Positions 1 through 13,300 of a DNA stretch of 64,000 nucleotides are shown piece by piece. The stretch comes from Plectrocnemia conspersa. Lineage: Eukaryota; Arthropoda; Insecta; Trichoptera; Polycentropodidae. The notes under the pieces are model-generated. The model was given only the letters and a program-made list of their open reading frames with translations, ran no database searches and was not told the origin of the DNA. Where the stretch lies: positions 868,001 to 932,000 of the forward strand of contig VTFK01000207.1 in the NCBI GenBank assembly GCA_009617715.1. The letters are read 5' to 3'. The position numbers and the translations under genes are program-made. Position 1 is the stretch's first letter. Each line of letters opens with the position of its first letter.

Positions 1-3000
1 AACTTCCATCCCCCATCCACCACCGACACCCTTTTACGCGGGATCATCTCGACAAGCATTCTCCGACACCGTATATACGCGCAATACACGCACGCTTGAA
101 ATGTTACGTAAATACGCGTACACGAAACGGGGACGTAAATCAAGATAAACATTAATCTAATCTGAGATGATCAGCAATTGAGGCGAGTGTTACAAATATG
201 GAAGTACTACCAAAACCAAATATAAAATAATACTTAGCCACTTTCAAAATTTTTTTCTAAATAAATAATAAAGCATTAATGTTATTGTATCAATGGAAGT
301 GTTGTGCATTAAGATCTCTTATGCTCTGAAGAAAAATAAAAAATGAACAAAAATATTTAGTAAAAAAAAAACAGTTTTTAATGGGATTTATGGCGGTCGT
401 CGTTGGCAATAAATTGCTAAAAATGTTCCTGAAATTTCTCCGTCAATCTTCATGTCATCTCATGCAAAACGGCATTGATTTTCTGTCTGATCCTTATCTT
501 CGAATTAGTAAGAGATCGAGTACGATGTTGGAAAACCTTTTTTTAATATTCCTGAAGAAAAAAAAAGTCAATGAGATTTATCATCACCCACTCAGAATAA
601 CAGTTAACGGGAAACTGTTCAGAAATTATGGCACTTGGGACTTTGCTCTAAAAATAATCTCTCTTGAGCCAACATCTTTTTATATGAATGTAGTTTTAAA
701 TTAGCATGCGAAATCCTTAATTGAATGCCTTTGTGATTGCTCAATAGATGATCTTACTTCATTAATCGATGTTCACTGTTAGAATTTATTATGGGTACTA
801 TAAACGGCTCACATACTATTCAGAATATAGAAGATGTCACACCCTGTATAAAGACATGATCTGTCCTTTTCTGAAGTGTATATGTAATCTGTCCATATAT
901 ACCAATAATGCAATCTGCAAAAATAAGTACGCTTCTTAATTTAATTTAATTGATAAAATAATTAGGTGTAACGAAAACATTTAATATTTACTAGTTAGAA
1001 GTGAATAATAAAAATATGGACACTGCACTGATACAATAACTCCCTGAGGCAAGGACCATACGGTCATGGACGGCTATCACCAGAGAGGAACTCACTGCCT
1101 CATAGAATATCGCTGCCTCATCTGCAAAACCTTTGACACCTTTCACTGGCATCATCCCTCCGCCAACTTTTTTACCACCGCTCGAAGAATAACAATCTCG
1201 CCCATCATAGTTTGTCGCATTATGTAAATTTAACTAATAAATTGCCACCAGTTTCCACCGGTGTCTTTCTGACAGCGAAGACACACCACTTAGGGTTAGA
1301 AAACCTTAAAATAATATCTATATATTTACACATGTGTTGCAATATATTATTTACAGAAAAAATAAAATTCGGTTTCAAATCACTTAACACTTTTTATTGC
1401 CTGACGCAAAAACTAAAATTGAATAGAAGAAATTATTACTTTTTTGCGATTTTATTTATTATCAAGTAATAATTCTTATGTGTAATTTCACAATATATTA
1501 TGAAGATTGTCACAACAATTTTTGTTGTTTTGCACAACAGTTCAATTATTTTATCTAATAAGCAAATATAGTTAAAATTAAAAATTATACTTATTTTTTC
1601 TGATGTATTATATATATAATCCGATGTATCATTGAACTTTTGACCTCGACCATCCAGATATATATTTTTATTTATCTTATATATGTATTTAGAAAAATAA
1701 TTTCGTGAAAGGGCAAAAGGTCAAATGAACAAATTTAAATATATGTATTTTTTTAGATAAAAGGTTATTTAGAGATCAAACAGAATACATGCATGTTTCT
1801 AATTACAAGTTTAGTCGACTTATGGTCTTCGTCTGTTCACCAACGTGATATCTATGCTTGAAATGTTTTTACACTTAATTATCTTAAGTTCGGTATTGAC
1901 GAGGGTTATCGCAGGTTAGTGGAATTTTACACATTTACAAAAATCAAAAGTATATAAACGCGAATCAAAACTAAGATTGAAAGCAACAGCGTCGTTATTT
2001 ACACAGGGGCGAGGGCGACGATGGCACACCTGATAAAGGATTCCGCGCAGGGGGTAAATTAAAATGCCCCTAATGAGATTTGCTAGTGTAAACGCAATCT
2101 AGAAATCCTGGGTGGTCTCCATGCTTTCAGGCATTCACGGACAAATTAATACCAACTCTTTGTTTTCATTCAACGGGAAAGCAAGTGCTTCAAGCCGAGA
2201 CGTAATTTAACCTCATCCATCAAGCAGCTGGTTCGTTCGTTGTCTTCAAACTTGTAATGGAGAATATATAACAAAAATGAGATTAAAAATATATTTAGTT
2301 TATATGAATAAACTAAATTAATATTACGACAGAGGTGCAAAGAGATTTGCGCTATATAATACGCTTCTGAAGAAACAACGATAGGAGTTAAGACGGTGTT
2401 AAGATATCGCGGCATCGATTAGTAATTAAGACTGCCGACATTGGAGTGACGCTTGGGGCATTGAAAGAGAACAAAAACACTTGGAAAGCCTTTCAGTCGT
2501 ATCCTTTAATTAGTTCGATTGTGAGAAAGTGTTATCGGACGATAGGCGTATATTCATTTATTTTTAATACACATAAAACGATTTTACACTAAAGACGATT
2601 ATTTTCCTTATCTGAAATTTAATAATGAATACATACATAATATGTTTTTATTTTGCAATAGAGTAATAGTAGCTTTTATTATTATATAATATATAAGCAC
2701 TCTTATCCTTAAACACTTTCATAACAATGTTTTTTTAGACGCAAGTCTATGAGTGCGACAACTTGGTTGTAACCCTTACCGCTCTATATGGCAATATTTA
2801 CAATGTGTTCGACCAATGTTTCCCCAGAAAACAAAACCAAAATCAAAAACGTCGTTCCACGTTAACTAACCTCTTGTGCTTTTCTAAGGCGGTGATTAAA
2901 TCTCACGATTCTAAAATTCTGTGTATTTATGTGTTTAAAATAATTTTAATTATTATCTATAAAGACAGGCACATTAAAATAAATAAAAAAATATATTTCC

Positions 3001-4171
3001 GGCTCGGTTGATTTTTCTTTACAGTAAATTTAATATCCACCGCTTTTTGTATTACGTTATTCCTTTTTAAGATTTCTTATCATGTCTTATTTATTGTCAT
3101 ACGAAAAAACACATTACATTGAATGATTTCGTGTATGAATAAAACATAAGATATGCCTATTAACATAGTACATACGATACTATTTTCACTTTCATGAAAA
3201 ATGCTGATCCATCAAGTGGACAAGAACATTAGCAAAGCAATCAATCGGTGCTCTTTATGGATGGAAAACACATTTAGTGCTCGAAAGAAAATAAATGTAA
3301 AAAACACAGCAATAAGAAAGCGAGTATAAATAATAGAGATTATGGGGTTTATGATGGGTCGTTCTTCTAGGCAATGGTAGCGGCGATAGAAATCAACAAA
3401 CATGACCCCTCTGTGTGTGTATCTACTTATGAAATCTTGATTCCAACCCCTAAGCAGGAAATTCTCCATCATCCGTTACACAGGGCGCACTTCGGAGCGG
3501 AGATAAGTCGTGTGTTTCTTACACAAAAGTAAAACGATTTGCATTTCAAATGAGACTCCATTTAGCTATTGCTTTTGATAGATAAGTTGTTATTTACGGA
3601 AAAGCCTTATACTATTATTGGGGAAAAAATGTATTTCGACGACTGATTTCTTTTTTTCGTTCGCTATGTAACGGTTCTGAGCGGTGAAAAATTGCGGCCA
3701 TAAAAAAGGCGGACGTGCGTACAGGGGGGTTCAGAAAAAAACGCTTGTGAAAAGCGAATGAATTCTCGGAGATAAATCATAATGGATCGATGAATATGAA
3801 TTTATGACTATTTTTGCAATGCTATAGAAATAGTAGGAATATGAGCATAAATATATTTATTTAACATAATAAATGTATATACATACATATAACTTGAGTC
3901 ATAAACAACTGTCCATATATAAAAAGTAGTTTTTTTATAAAATCATTATTTTACGTGTAGTTTTTTATATACGCTGCTTCAAAATATTGTTGTTTTCAAA
4001 AAAACAGACAGTATGTTTATATACTATCTGTTTTTAAAAGTCCAAAAAGTCTTTAAAATTGTATTTATAATATTAATTTGAATAATAGATAATTGGTGGA
4101 CTAAATCCGGATAAGATGCTACTTGCACTTATTTTAATTATTAATATTTTATTTTAATTTCTATTTCACAG
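1..4171 (+). other. Intron sequence upstream of the first visible Sidestep-like exon
   Basis: AT-rich sequence with no exon I can support. It ends in a good acceptor (pyrimidine tract then CAG at 4169-4171), so at least its right part is intron of the Sidestep-like gene. One GC-richer patch at 1020-1230 contains a Cys/His-rich stretch (see findings). The open frames at 381-704, 1212-1469, 2763-3011 and 3212-3472 (minus) translate to low-complexity F/I/K/N/Y-rich peptides and look non-coding. Confidence 0.6.
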
Positions 4172-4302
4172 ATCTACCAGTGGTTACCCTCAAAATGGGA
4201 TCAAGCCTGAACCCAGATGACATCAAGGAAGGAGACGACGTGTACTTTGAGTGCAACGTCAGAGCAAATCCCAAGGCATACCGTTTGGCGTGGTTTCACA
4301 AC
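4172..4302 (+). CDS. Sidestep-like exon A: first half of an Ig domain
   Basis: Enters with one carried base and leaves in phase 0. Encodes LPVVTLKMGSSLNPDDI, then the first Ig cysteine in VYFECNVRANPKAYRL, then AWFHN. The donor is GTGAGT at 4303. The Ig domain is completed by the next exon 25 kb away, as in Side proteins, where the WxHN strand is followed by the variable loop. Confidence 0.93.
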
Positions 4303-7300
4303 GTGAGTACATTTTCACAACAATTAATTCACCAAAAGTCCAGTTAATTTATTGCGTTAGTCTAAGATAATTAATCGCTTCCTTTAGCATTTGTGGACCT
4401 TGAACTGGATCTCAATTAATTATAAGCCGCACCGGTCACCGATTGTCAAAGGTGAATCTTTGCTTCTCAATCGCAATTTCAATTATCTTTTCTAAATAAA
4501 CTTCAATAGCATTCTGATCTCTCAGCCGTCTTTGTTCCCCTTGCGGGATTTTGCTTCGAATTAAATCCAAACTGCTGCTCTGTTTCCTACATAAACATTG
4601 GACGTGTATGTTATTCTATAATGAGTATTTCTAACATTATATTCTTTGTTTTGCTTTATACATATGTATCTAAAATAAATATGAAGGGGAGTTGAAAAAT
4701 AATGCGTAGCTAAGATTTGTTTGTATTTGAGTATTTTTTTCAATTTCTTAGAAAAATATTTGTTTAAAATGATGTGGAATTTTAGATACTCATTTAACTT
4801 CCTTCGTGTTTAGCGCAACTTTATAATTGATAAACTAAATTTTCTAAAACAACAGCAATGGGTTAAAAAATATTAAAACCAAATTGACAATATCAACAAT
4901 ACAATACTTCTTAGAGAAAAAAAATTACAATTTTAAAATAACAAAATAATATTTATATTTCATCTTGCTTGTTCCACATCTTCAATATTTCTTAAAAATA
5001 GTGACAAAATCTCTGCAGAAATACAAGTAGACGTCGTATTCACTGATTTTGATAAATCCTTCGAGTTTGTCATAGGTTATTGGTTAAAAATTGTTGGAGC
5101 TCGATTGCTCAATTTACCATAAAACTTGTTTTTAAGCAAAAAAAAAATATTTTTTAAATATTTTAAAATGCAAATTAAGCTTTTAAGCAATTTTTGCATA
5201 CGACATTTTTTAGTAAAATTTGATTTCGCACTTTTAATTTTTACATTGGCCGCCATTTTGTAAAAAAAAAATATATTTTTTTTTCATACAAAATGTATAG
5301 GGGGTGCTCAGTAGTTCAATATGATATTAAAAACTTCATTTTAAATCTTTAAAACCAAGCAATTAAGAGCTTTAACTCTTCTGAAAGTCTCAAAATGGCT
5401 CGTATGGGGTCCGATCTAACTGATACATCGCTTGTTTTGAAGCAAAAAACTATTTTTTTATATTTTATTTAGGTTAAGTTTAGGCTTTTAAACGTTTTAT
5501 ATGTAGCAATCTTTTTGTTAAAATTTAAACCTACTAAATTACGAGTGCTTAACTTTTTATACTTGTCGTCATTTTGCAAAAAAAATTGACACATTGGATT
5601 TTGTTGACAAACATATACAGGATGCTCGAAAATTCTATACTGTTACCAAAATTTAGTTTTAAATATGTATAAATAAGCTCACACTTACCCTAACTATATT
5701 GCAAGTCTTATAAGCGTATGTATGGTGGGTCGATCGACTCATAACACTAAACGTGTTTTGGAAAAAAAAAAAAAAAATTTAATTTTTTTAAACAGTATCA
5801 TAATTATATTTAAAAGCTGTATTTTGTATCAAAAATTCAAGTCTATATCTTTAAAAAGAACCAAATACTAGCGGTAATTATATGCCAAGTCGCATAAAAG
5901 CACTTATGGAGGCCCGGTCAATTTACCATAAGACTCGTTTTTTATTAAAAAAAATAATTAAAATTTTTTTTTAAATGTATATTAAGCTTTCAAACACTTT
6001 TTGCATACGACATTTTTCAGTAAGATTTTATTTTGCAAGGTTATGATACTTTTAATTTTTACTTTAGCCGCCATTTTGTACAAAAAACGTATAGGGGGTG
6101 CTCAGTAGTTCTATACGATACTAAAAATTTAATTTTTAATCTTTAAAACCAAGCAGTTAAGAGCGTTAGCTCTTCTGAAAGTCTCAAAATGGCTCGTATA
6201 GGGGTCCGATCGAACTGATACATCGCTTGTTTTGAAGCAAAAAACTATTTTTTTTATATTTTATTTAGATAAAGCTTAAGCGTATAAACGTTTTATATAC
6301 AGCGATCTTTTCGTTAAAATTTAAACCTACTGAGTTACGAGTGCTTAAGTTTTTAGACTTGTCGCCATTTTGCAAAAAAATTGACACATTGGATTTTGTT
6401 TGCAAACATATACAGAATGCTTAAGAATTCTACACTGTAACTAAAATTTAACTTTAAATCTGTATAAATAAGCCTATACTCTTTTGGAAGTCACTAGGGG
6501 ATTGAATCTATGGCTCACTTAAGATAGTAGTCATACATTGCACATTAATATATCTAATGTCATCTTCGACGTACTTGCCTTATCTGTATCATTTAATTTT
6601 GATTGTTTCCCTTTTTTCTTTAATACTATGTATTATTTTTGACCATTGTGATGCATGGAGACAATCTGTTAGATTACGATAGTCTTAATTTAATTTTAAT
6701 TAATTAATTGAAATATGAACCATTAACAACAAATTGTCGACGATTCTCCAATTGATTCACCATTATGTAGAATAATTTAAAATAATATAATCACTGTTAA
6801 CAATAAAGTTATATGTCTATAGTTATTTAGAATTGTTTTATCTCATTCTTACCGCGACTCATTAAAAAATTGTTCGTGGGTACTAAATAAATAAAATTTC
6901 CGTAATTAACACACTGCGTTGATTTTTCGACGAATACAATAGCAGTCTAATTAAAATTGTTTTACATTTAAAAACTTTCACGAACAAGCAAATCTTTCGA
7001 AACATGTGTTACAAATATAGGGTTTCAAAAGCACGAAATTTATTTACGACTCGCGTTTTAATTACGCAAGACGAGCTTCCTTCCTATGTAACAAGTTGTT
7101 TTTCGACGTTTCTGAAACACAACGTTTATTCCGAATTCCTCGAACGTCTCTAGATCCCGTCCCGTGTTTACAGCAAGTTCGGGGACAGTCAAATTAATCC
7201 AGAGACGTTCCTTACAATCGAGTTAATACAAGATCCAGGACTAATCCACTCGGACATTCCGCACGATCCCATATTATCGCGATACGTAGTACGTTGGACA

Positions 7301-10300
7301 CACTGGTATAAATGGAATTTAAACCAGAGGCGCTCAACCATATTCGCTCACTAAAATTAGCCCAATATGGCATAAAACTTCAATAAACAATGATCAGATA
7401 AAAATCGTACGTGTTATGCGGAATTAATTAGTGTAATGACTTTCACGCTACTTTGAGATATTTCAGAAATTTACTCGCAAAGTATATCGCATCGGCAACA
7501 GAATACCTCAAAGTGGTGTTTGTGGCAAGTTATCTACTTAAGAAACTTTGCTAAAGTGTTTGCGATAACTTCACATATCCAGTAACCGTAAATTTGTTGG
7601 TATACGTAAATATATGCAAACAAAGATGTTTTCGATTAGTTAGATAAACCTAGGATATGAGAGATAAAAAATAAAGTAATATATGTTATTTAAAAATTGT
7701 TTCACATATTAATTTATGCAACTTACGCATTATAGTGGCTTTAATTATTAACATTTTTAAACAATAATTAATCACAAAAAAATTTTCATTATTTTTGCAT
7801 ACCTATTGGTCATCAATATTGTACTTATATTTACTATGAATCAAATGTAAATAAAAAGTCATAAAACGTTAGATATTTAATTAAAATACGGTATTTAATT
7901 TAAGATTGTTTTTGTATTTTGCTATAATTTTTTTTTAAAGATATAGTCAATAAAATACGATAAACATTTTTTTGATGCACATCAAATTTTCCTTAACATG
8001 TATTTTTCAATTCACTGTTACTCCATGATATTAGTATTATAGATACAAAGAGTATTTTATAAATAGCATTCAATCATATGACTAGATACAGACATATCCT
8101 CAGTACTCATATATTATTAAATTGTATTCTAAATCGGAGTTTGTTTTTTTTATTGTATTACACATCTTCACTTCAGTATACGCAAAATAAATAAAATTCA
8201 CCCACTCGTTTTCGTAGAATTCACGTGGGAACATGAAAGCACCTAACGAGGGGCGTAGCCTCCTCTGAAAAGCAGGCAATGACCTGCGACACATTCAGAG
8301 CATAGCGTATAGTGCAGAAGCAGGAAACACGTATGAAAAATATTGGACGGTGAAATGGAGATGGCGTTGTCACCTGACGCCACTGCATCGCTATTAAATT
8401 TTTAAAAGGCGAAAAAAACTATATATAAAGCGCCGAGAGAGGGTTTATATGAAAGAATGCGGCATGAATATTTAACAGTTTCTCTCTGGTGCACTTTGGT
8501 AATTCGCGCTTTCATTAATCAAACGCAATGGTTTTAAATGTGCTGTTATGAAGCAGTGCGAAAAATATAAGTTTTTTCAATTTTAAATTGTTTTCAGAAG
8601 TAATGTTGTTGCTATAATTAGAAACTAAAACTTGGAGAGAATATTGCTTAATATTACTTTCAACTTTTTTGCTACAGTATTAGTAGCAACGAATCACTGT
8701 TTTAATAATTTAGTAACGAAAAATGTTATTTACACTGAGTATGCTAAAGTTTGTCATACTTTAATGCTAAAAAGGAATTGTTTGAGTTTTTTCATTCAAT
8801 GATTATTTTCTTTTTAATTTTTTATGTTTTTTAAATTGTCGTGAATATATTAAATCTGCGGTTAAGAAGTCGTTTGAGAACACCGCCAATGATTTTGTAT
8901 TATTTTTAAATAGGTGTCATTAAAAAATTATGTTTATTAGCATTCCATGACTTTTTCTAGTACAAAAATAATATAACGTTTAGATTTTAAACTAAATAAC
9001 AATATTTTTTATTGCACAAAAGTGGTAACTAATTTAGGTGCTAAATTTCAAAAGAACTACAAATTTATCAGCTTATAAAAAACATATGAAATGAAGCTCT
9101 AAAGTTGTTGAGTTCTGTCTTGAGTTAAGGAGCTTATGGGAACTCTCCGCCTTTTACAATTTTATAATATGCAATAAATCTGAGCATGCTTCTTTGATTT
9201 GATTGGCAAATAATGTAACCAGCTTCTCAAATACCTGTAAATAAGAGAATTTTAATTTAATCTATTTTTATTTTTTTTACAAAATTCTTAATAACTAACA
9301 ACCATCCCTTTTTACCGCCTGATTGAGTGTATATCATCCCAAAAACTTTATTCTGTCGCACCAGTCATTGATCTTAGGGTGGTCGCCAAAAAACTTGTTA
9401 ATTAACGTCTTTCATCTTTCCCTTTTTCCTTCGCGAAACTAAATTAAAAACAATAACAATGCGCAAATTCGCAATCGTTAATAACGAGAAGCGGAAAATA
9501 AACAATATAATTAATTCACTTAATGGTGTAATTTGTTGCCGAAGAAGAAGAAGGAAAAAATCGCGAAAAAACTTCCGACGGCGCCCTTAAGAAATTGGAG
9601 CTTTGTTCGGGTAAATTGTTATATTGAAGTTTATGGATTCGACGCTAGGTGAAGGGATTTTAAGGAGGGCTTTTCCACAAAAGATTCCTCTCATTTTTTA
9701 CACGAACTTTAGCACTTAAAGTCGGCCTTTTTATGGCCCCGAGCGAATTTTGTTAATTAGTCCGGCTCGTTCCAAACGGAAAAAATACAACTTTGATTAT
9801 CCGATCTTCGTTTAATCAAGTAACACTTAAATTATCGGACTTAATTATCGAAAGGGTAGACGTAAAAGTTTTTTCCTATTATATGTTTTTTAAATAAAAA
9901 AAAGCTAATTCAAATTTTTTATGGACCCTTATTATTTAAAGGCACATTTTATTTTATAGCAGGTAATATTGTCGGGATAAATAAGAGCAGTTATTTAATG
10001 CTAGATTTTATTTTTATATATAATAAAAATTAAAACAAAAAAATATTCTATAGTGGATGAGATGAAATAGAGTATTGAAAATATCTGATTTTTTAATACT
10101 AAATATATATTACATTTATTTCAGCAGATATTTCGCTTAAGAGATTGCTTTTACTTAATGCAAATTTAACGGTGTGGTTGATTTCATACAAATAGGTTGA
10201 AAAAAATTTAAATCCTTGCAAAAAAACAACTTGTCAAAGAAAGTTCGAGATAATATTTTTACAAGAACTACGATTACCTGGATATTTAAATGGAATAAAT

Positions 10301-13300
10301 ATAAGTATTCTATCTGATACAAATGTATAAGGATTTTTAATTTTATCATTTATAATATATCATATTATTGCTCTACAACATATATTATAATATTATGCAA
10401 ATATTTCACAAATATATAATATATGATAATTGCTAAAATAATCATTAATAAAACTCTGAAACCTAAAGTAATACAGTTTTTAATTAATATATTTTATCTA
10501 AATTAATATTTTTTATAGGTTGCATATTATTTAAAATATATGTGAAACAATTTAAAATACACAAGCTGTCGGTTTTTTACTGTTGTGAGGCACCGCAGCT
10601 AGCGAGTGTGTGAATACCGGACACTTTTGGGTTTTAAATATTATTTTTGATTTATTACGATTTGTCTAGTTTTAATTTTTTCAATAATTATTAAAATATT
10701 ATTTTTCTTGGCAAGTACAGTTTGTTGTAATTGTACAGTCGATATGATTTTTTGGCAAAATTCAAAGTACACGTTTGTTTTTGAAAAATACTCGAATAAC
10801 ACATTTTTTTTTAAAGACGTGCTAGAAAAAGCTAATGACAGATTTTAAATCAATTAGTAATGATTATAAAATAAAAAATTAAATTATATATGTCGGAAAA
10901 ATTAAATAAAATATTAATAAAATTAATTAGTTACCCGAACGTCAATCGTACTAAACAATATAAAGTTTAATTGAGAATGAAAAAGTTATTGCATTCCTGA
11001 TTTTTTTAATGTTGCATTTTTCAGTTCAAGTATTTTCAATGTGAGTATTTTCCTATGTGAAAAAATATGACTAAAAGCTCTTTGTTTGTACTTTTATCAT
11101 GGAACCAGGTTATGATCTCTTTGTAGAAAATATCTGTTTTAACAAATTTATTGTAGTGTATTTTAACGGATGACACTATTGTTTTAATAAAATTCATGTA
11201 AATAAATATGCCACTACACATATACCTATATAAAGCAATTTTATTTTATTACGTCGTAAAATATCAAAGCCTATTTTACCGAAATCTATAAAACGGCATC
11301 CGAAACGACTGCCATAACAAATCGATTCGGTTACAGTCAATCAAGCTTTTATGTAAAACACCGCAAGCGCTTACTGAAATACTTTTTTCCCTAGTTCATA
11401 TAAACATAACTATTTTTAAAACATTCTCCTATCTACGAACGCAGACATTAAAAACGTGCATATTTAACAAAGTCCTCTGAGAATTGAACCAAGTCAACTT
11501 CGCGAATTTCATTTGAGCATAGTGCATAGTGCATAAACAGTTAAGGCACAGCCCCTTGGAGGCTGCATCTGCAATGCAACGATAATAAAGCAGAATGAGA
11601 TACATTTTCGCTATTTGACCGGCTGAATTCCAAAGATTCGCTTTGAACATTATCATTACGCTTTCAGCATTCTAAAACCTTCTCCCCCTTTTCGCTGTTC
11701 TTACCTGCTAAGACCCATAATCAGATCGCTTCGTGGGATGTGACCTTTATCTTTCTCTTTCTCCCAGATTTAAATTAAACCTTATCAGCTGAAATTCTCG
11801 AGGCGCTTAGAGAAAAACAAGAAAAAGTTAACTTTTTCCAGGTTCAAGTAATAATTTAATCTTAATTAAGACGTAATTGGAATGGCTTATTGCTCCCGCA
11901 GGCTATATATACCAGATCTTGCAAAAGGGTTCTAAGAACTTTTTTGAATGTAACAAGAACCATCTTCTATGCACAAACACTCTTATACGAACTTATAAAT
12001 ATATATGAGTAATCAAAAAGTACGTGAATGATTTTTGTAGCAGCATCTGCTGCCATTACATTCATTTGAAGTAATAATTCCGATAGTCTGATCCGTTGAG
12101 ATAGTCAGTGTCAAGTTTGAACAAGTTGTGACTTGTTAGCCAGGTTCCAGAGCCGGAAGAGTTAGGTCAAATTTACCGTGTCTGTCGCGCTTCATGGATT
12201 TCGAACAATGCGTTAACATTAAGTTGCAAAATTATAATTGTAACTTATAATTATGACTATGACCCTGAGAGGATAAAGCAGGGTTTCCAATGGAAAGCGA
12301 GTAGCTCTCCTCGCCCTAATAATATATGTCAGTCAAAATCGAACCTCAACTTCGTGCTAATTGTTTTTTTCGATTTTCCATAAATACACCTCAATACACT
12401 ATATATAGAATTACATTATCCATATTATAATTAGGGCTATTGTTATTATTAAACTTATGTTAATTATCATAACCTTTTTATTTGTCAGTAGTTTCACTTA
12501 ACCAACTTTTTACGCTAATTTATTTACTATTTATATAATTCATTATTATCATATGTATAAAGGTTTTATCCGCAAAAGAGATGCACCTTGCTTTTTTCAT
12601 TATTTAGCAATTACATATCATATTTGTCACAAATCTCTTGTTCCAGCAAAATGTCAGAAACTTTTATGGTTTGAATACAAAATGAGTTTCATTTATATTT
12701 AATTAAAGTACAAGTATTTTTATTGAAAATTATTTCCAATTATATAGATATAAATTTGTAGAGATTTTGATTAACATTAAAATGTTCTGTATATTCTCTC
12801 CATTAGAAGAAAGAACAGAAAGAAACCTGCCTTAACTTATATCTAATTTAAAAGACAAAATTGCTTTGCTTAATTTAATAGTAATTAAAATCAGGTTTTT
12901 CGTGTAAATATTAGTAAAACTAAATATTTCAGTGACTGGGTTTGGTACATGCGTTTATTTTTAATTAAAAATCTCAAACTTTTATAAACTATATTAAAGT
13001 CCCAACAGCTTAAATATGACCGTTAAATTAAATACTATCATGATGCATCGTAAGATATTATCCATGTTTTAGTAGTCCAAATGGAAGTTATTTTAAGAAA
13101 TGATTTTTTATGGCAGTAATTTATTTTATATACTTTAGAGAAATGAGAGGAGCTCAACGTTCTTACACTCATACAATTATTTAACTGATTGAGATAATTT
13201 AGAATAAATCTAAAGTATCCGTTTTTATTAAATGGGTATATTAGTTTCCCTTTTAGTTTTCGGGGCAGGTAAATTTTATTCAAAAAGAGTAATGAAAATT

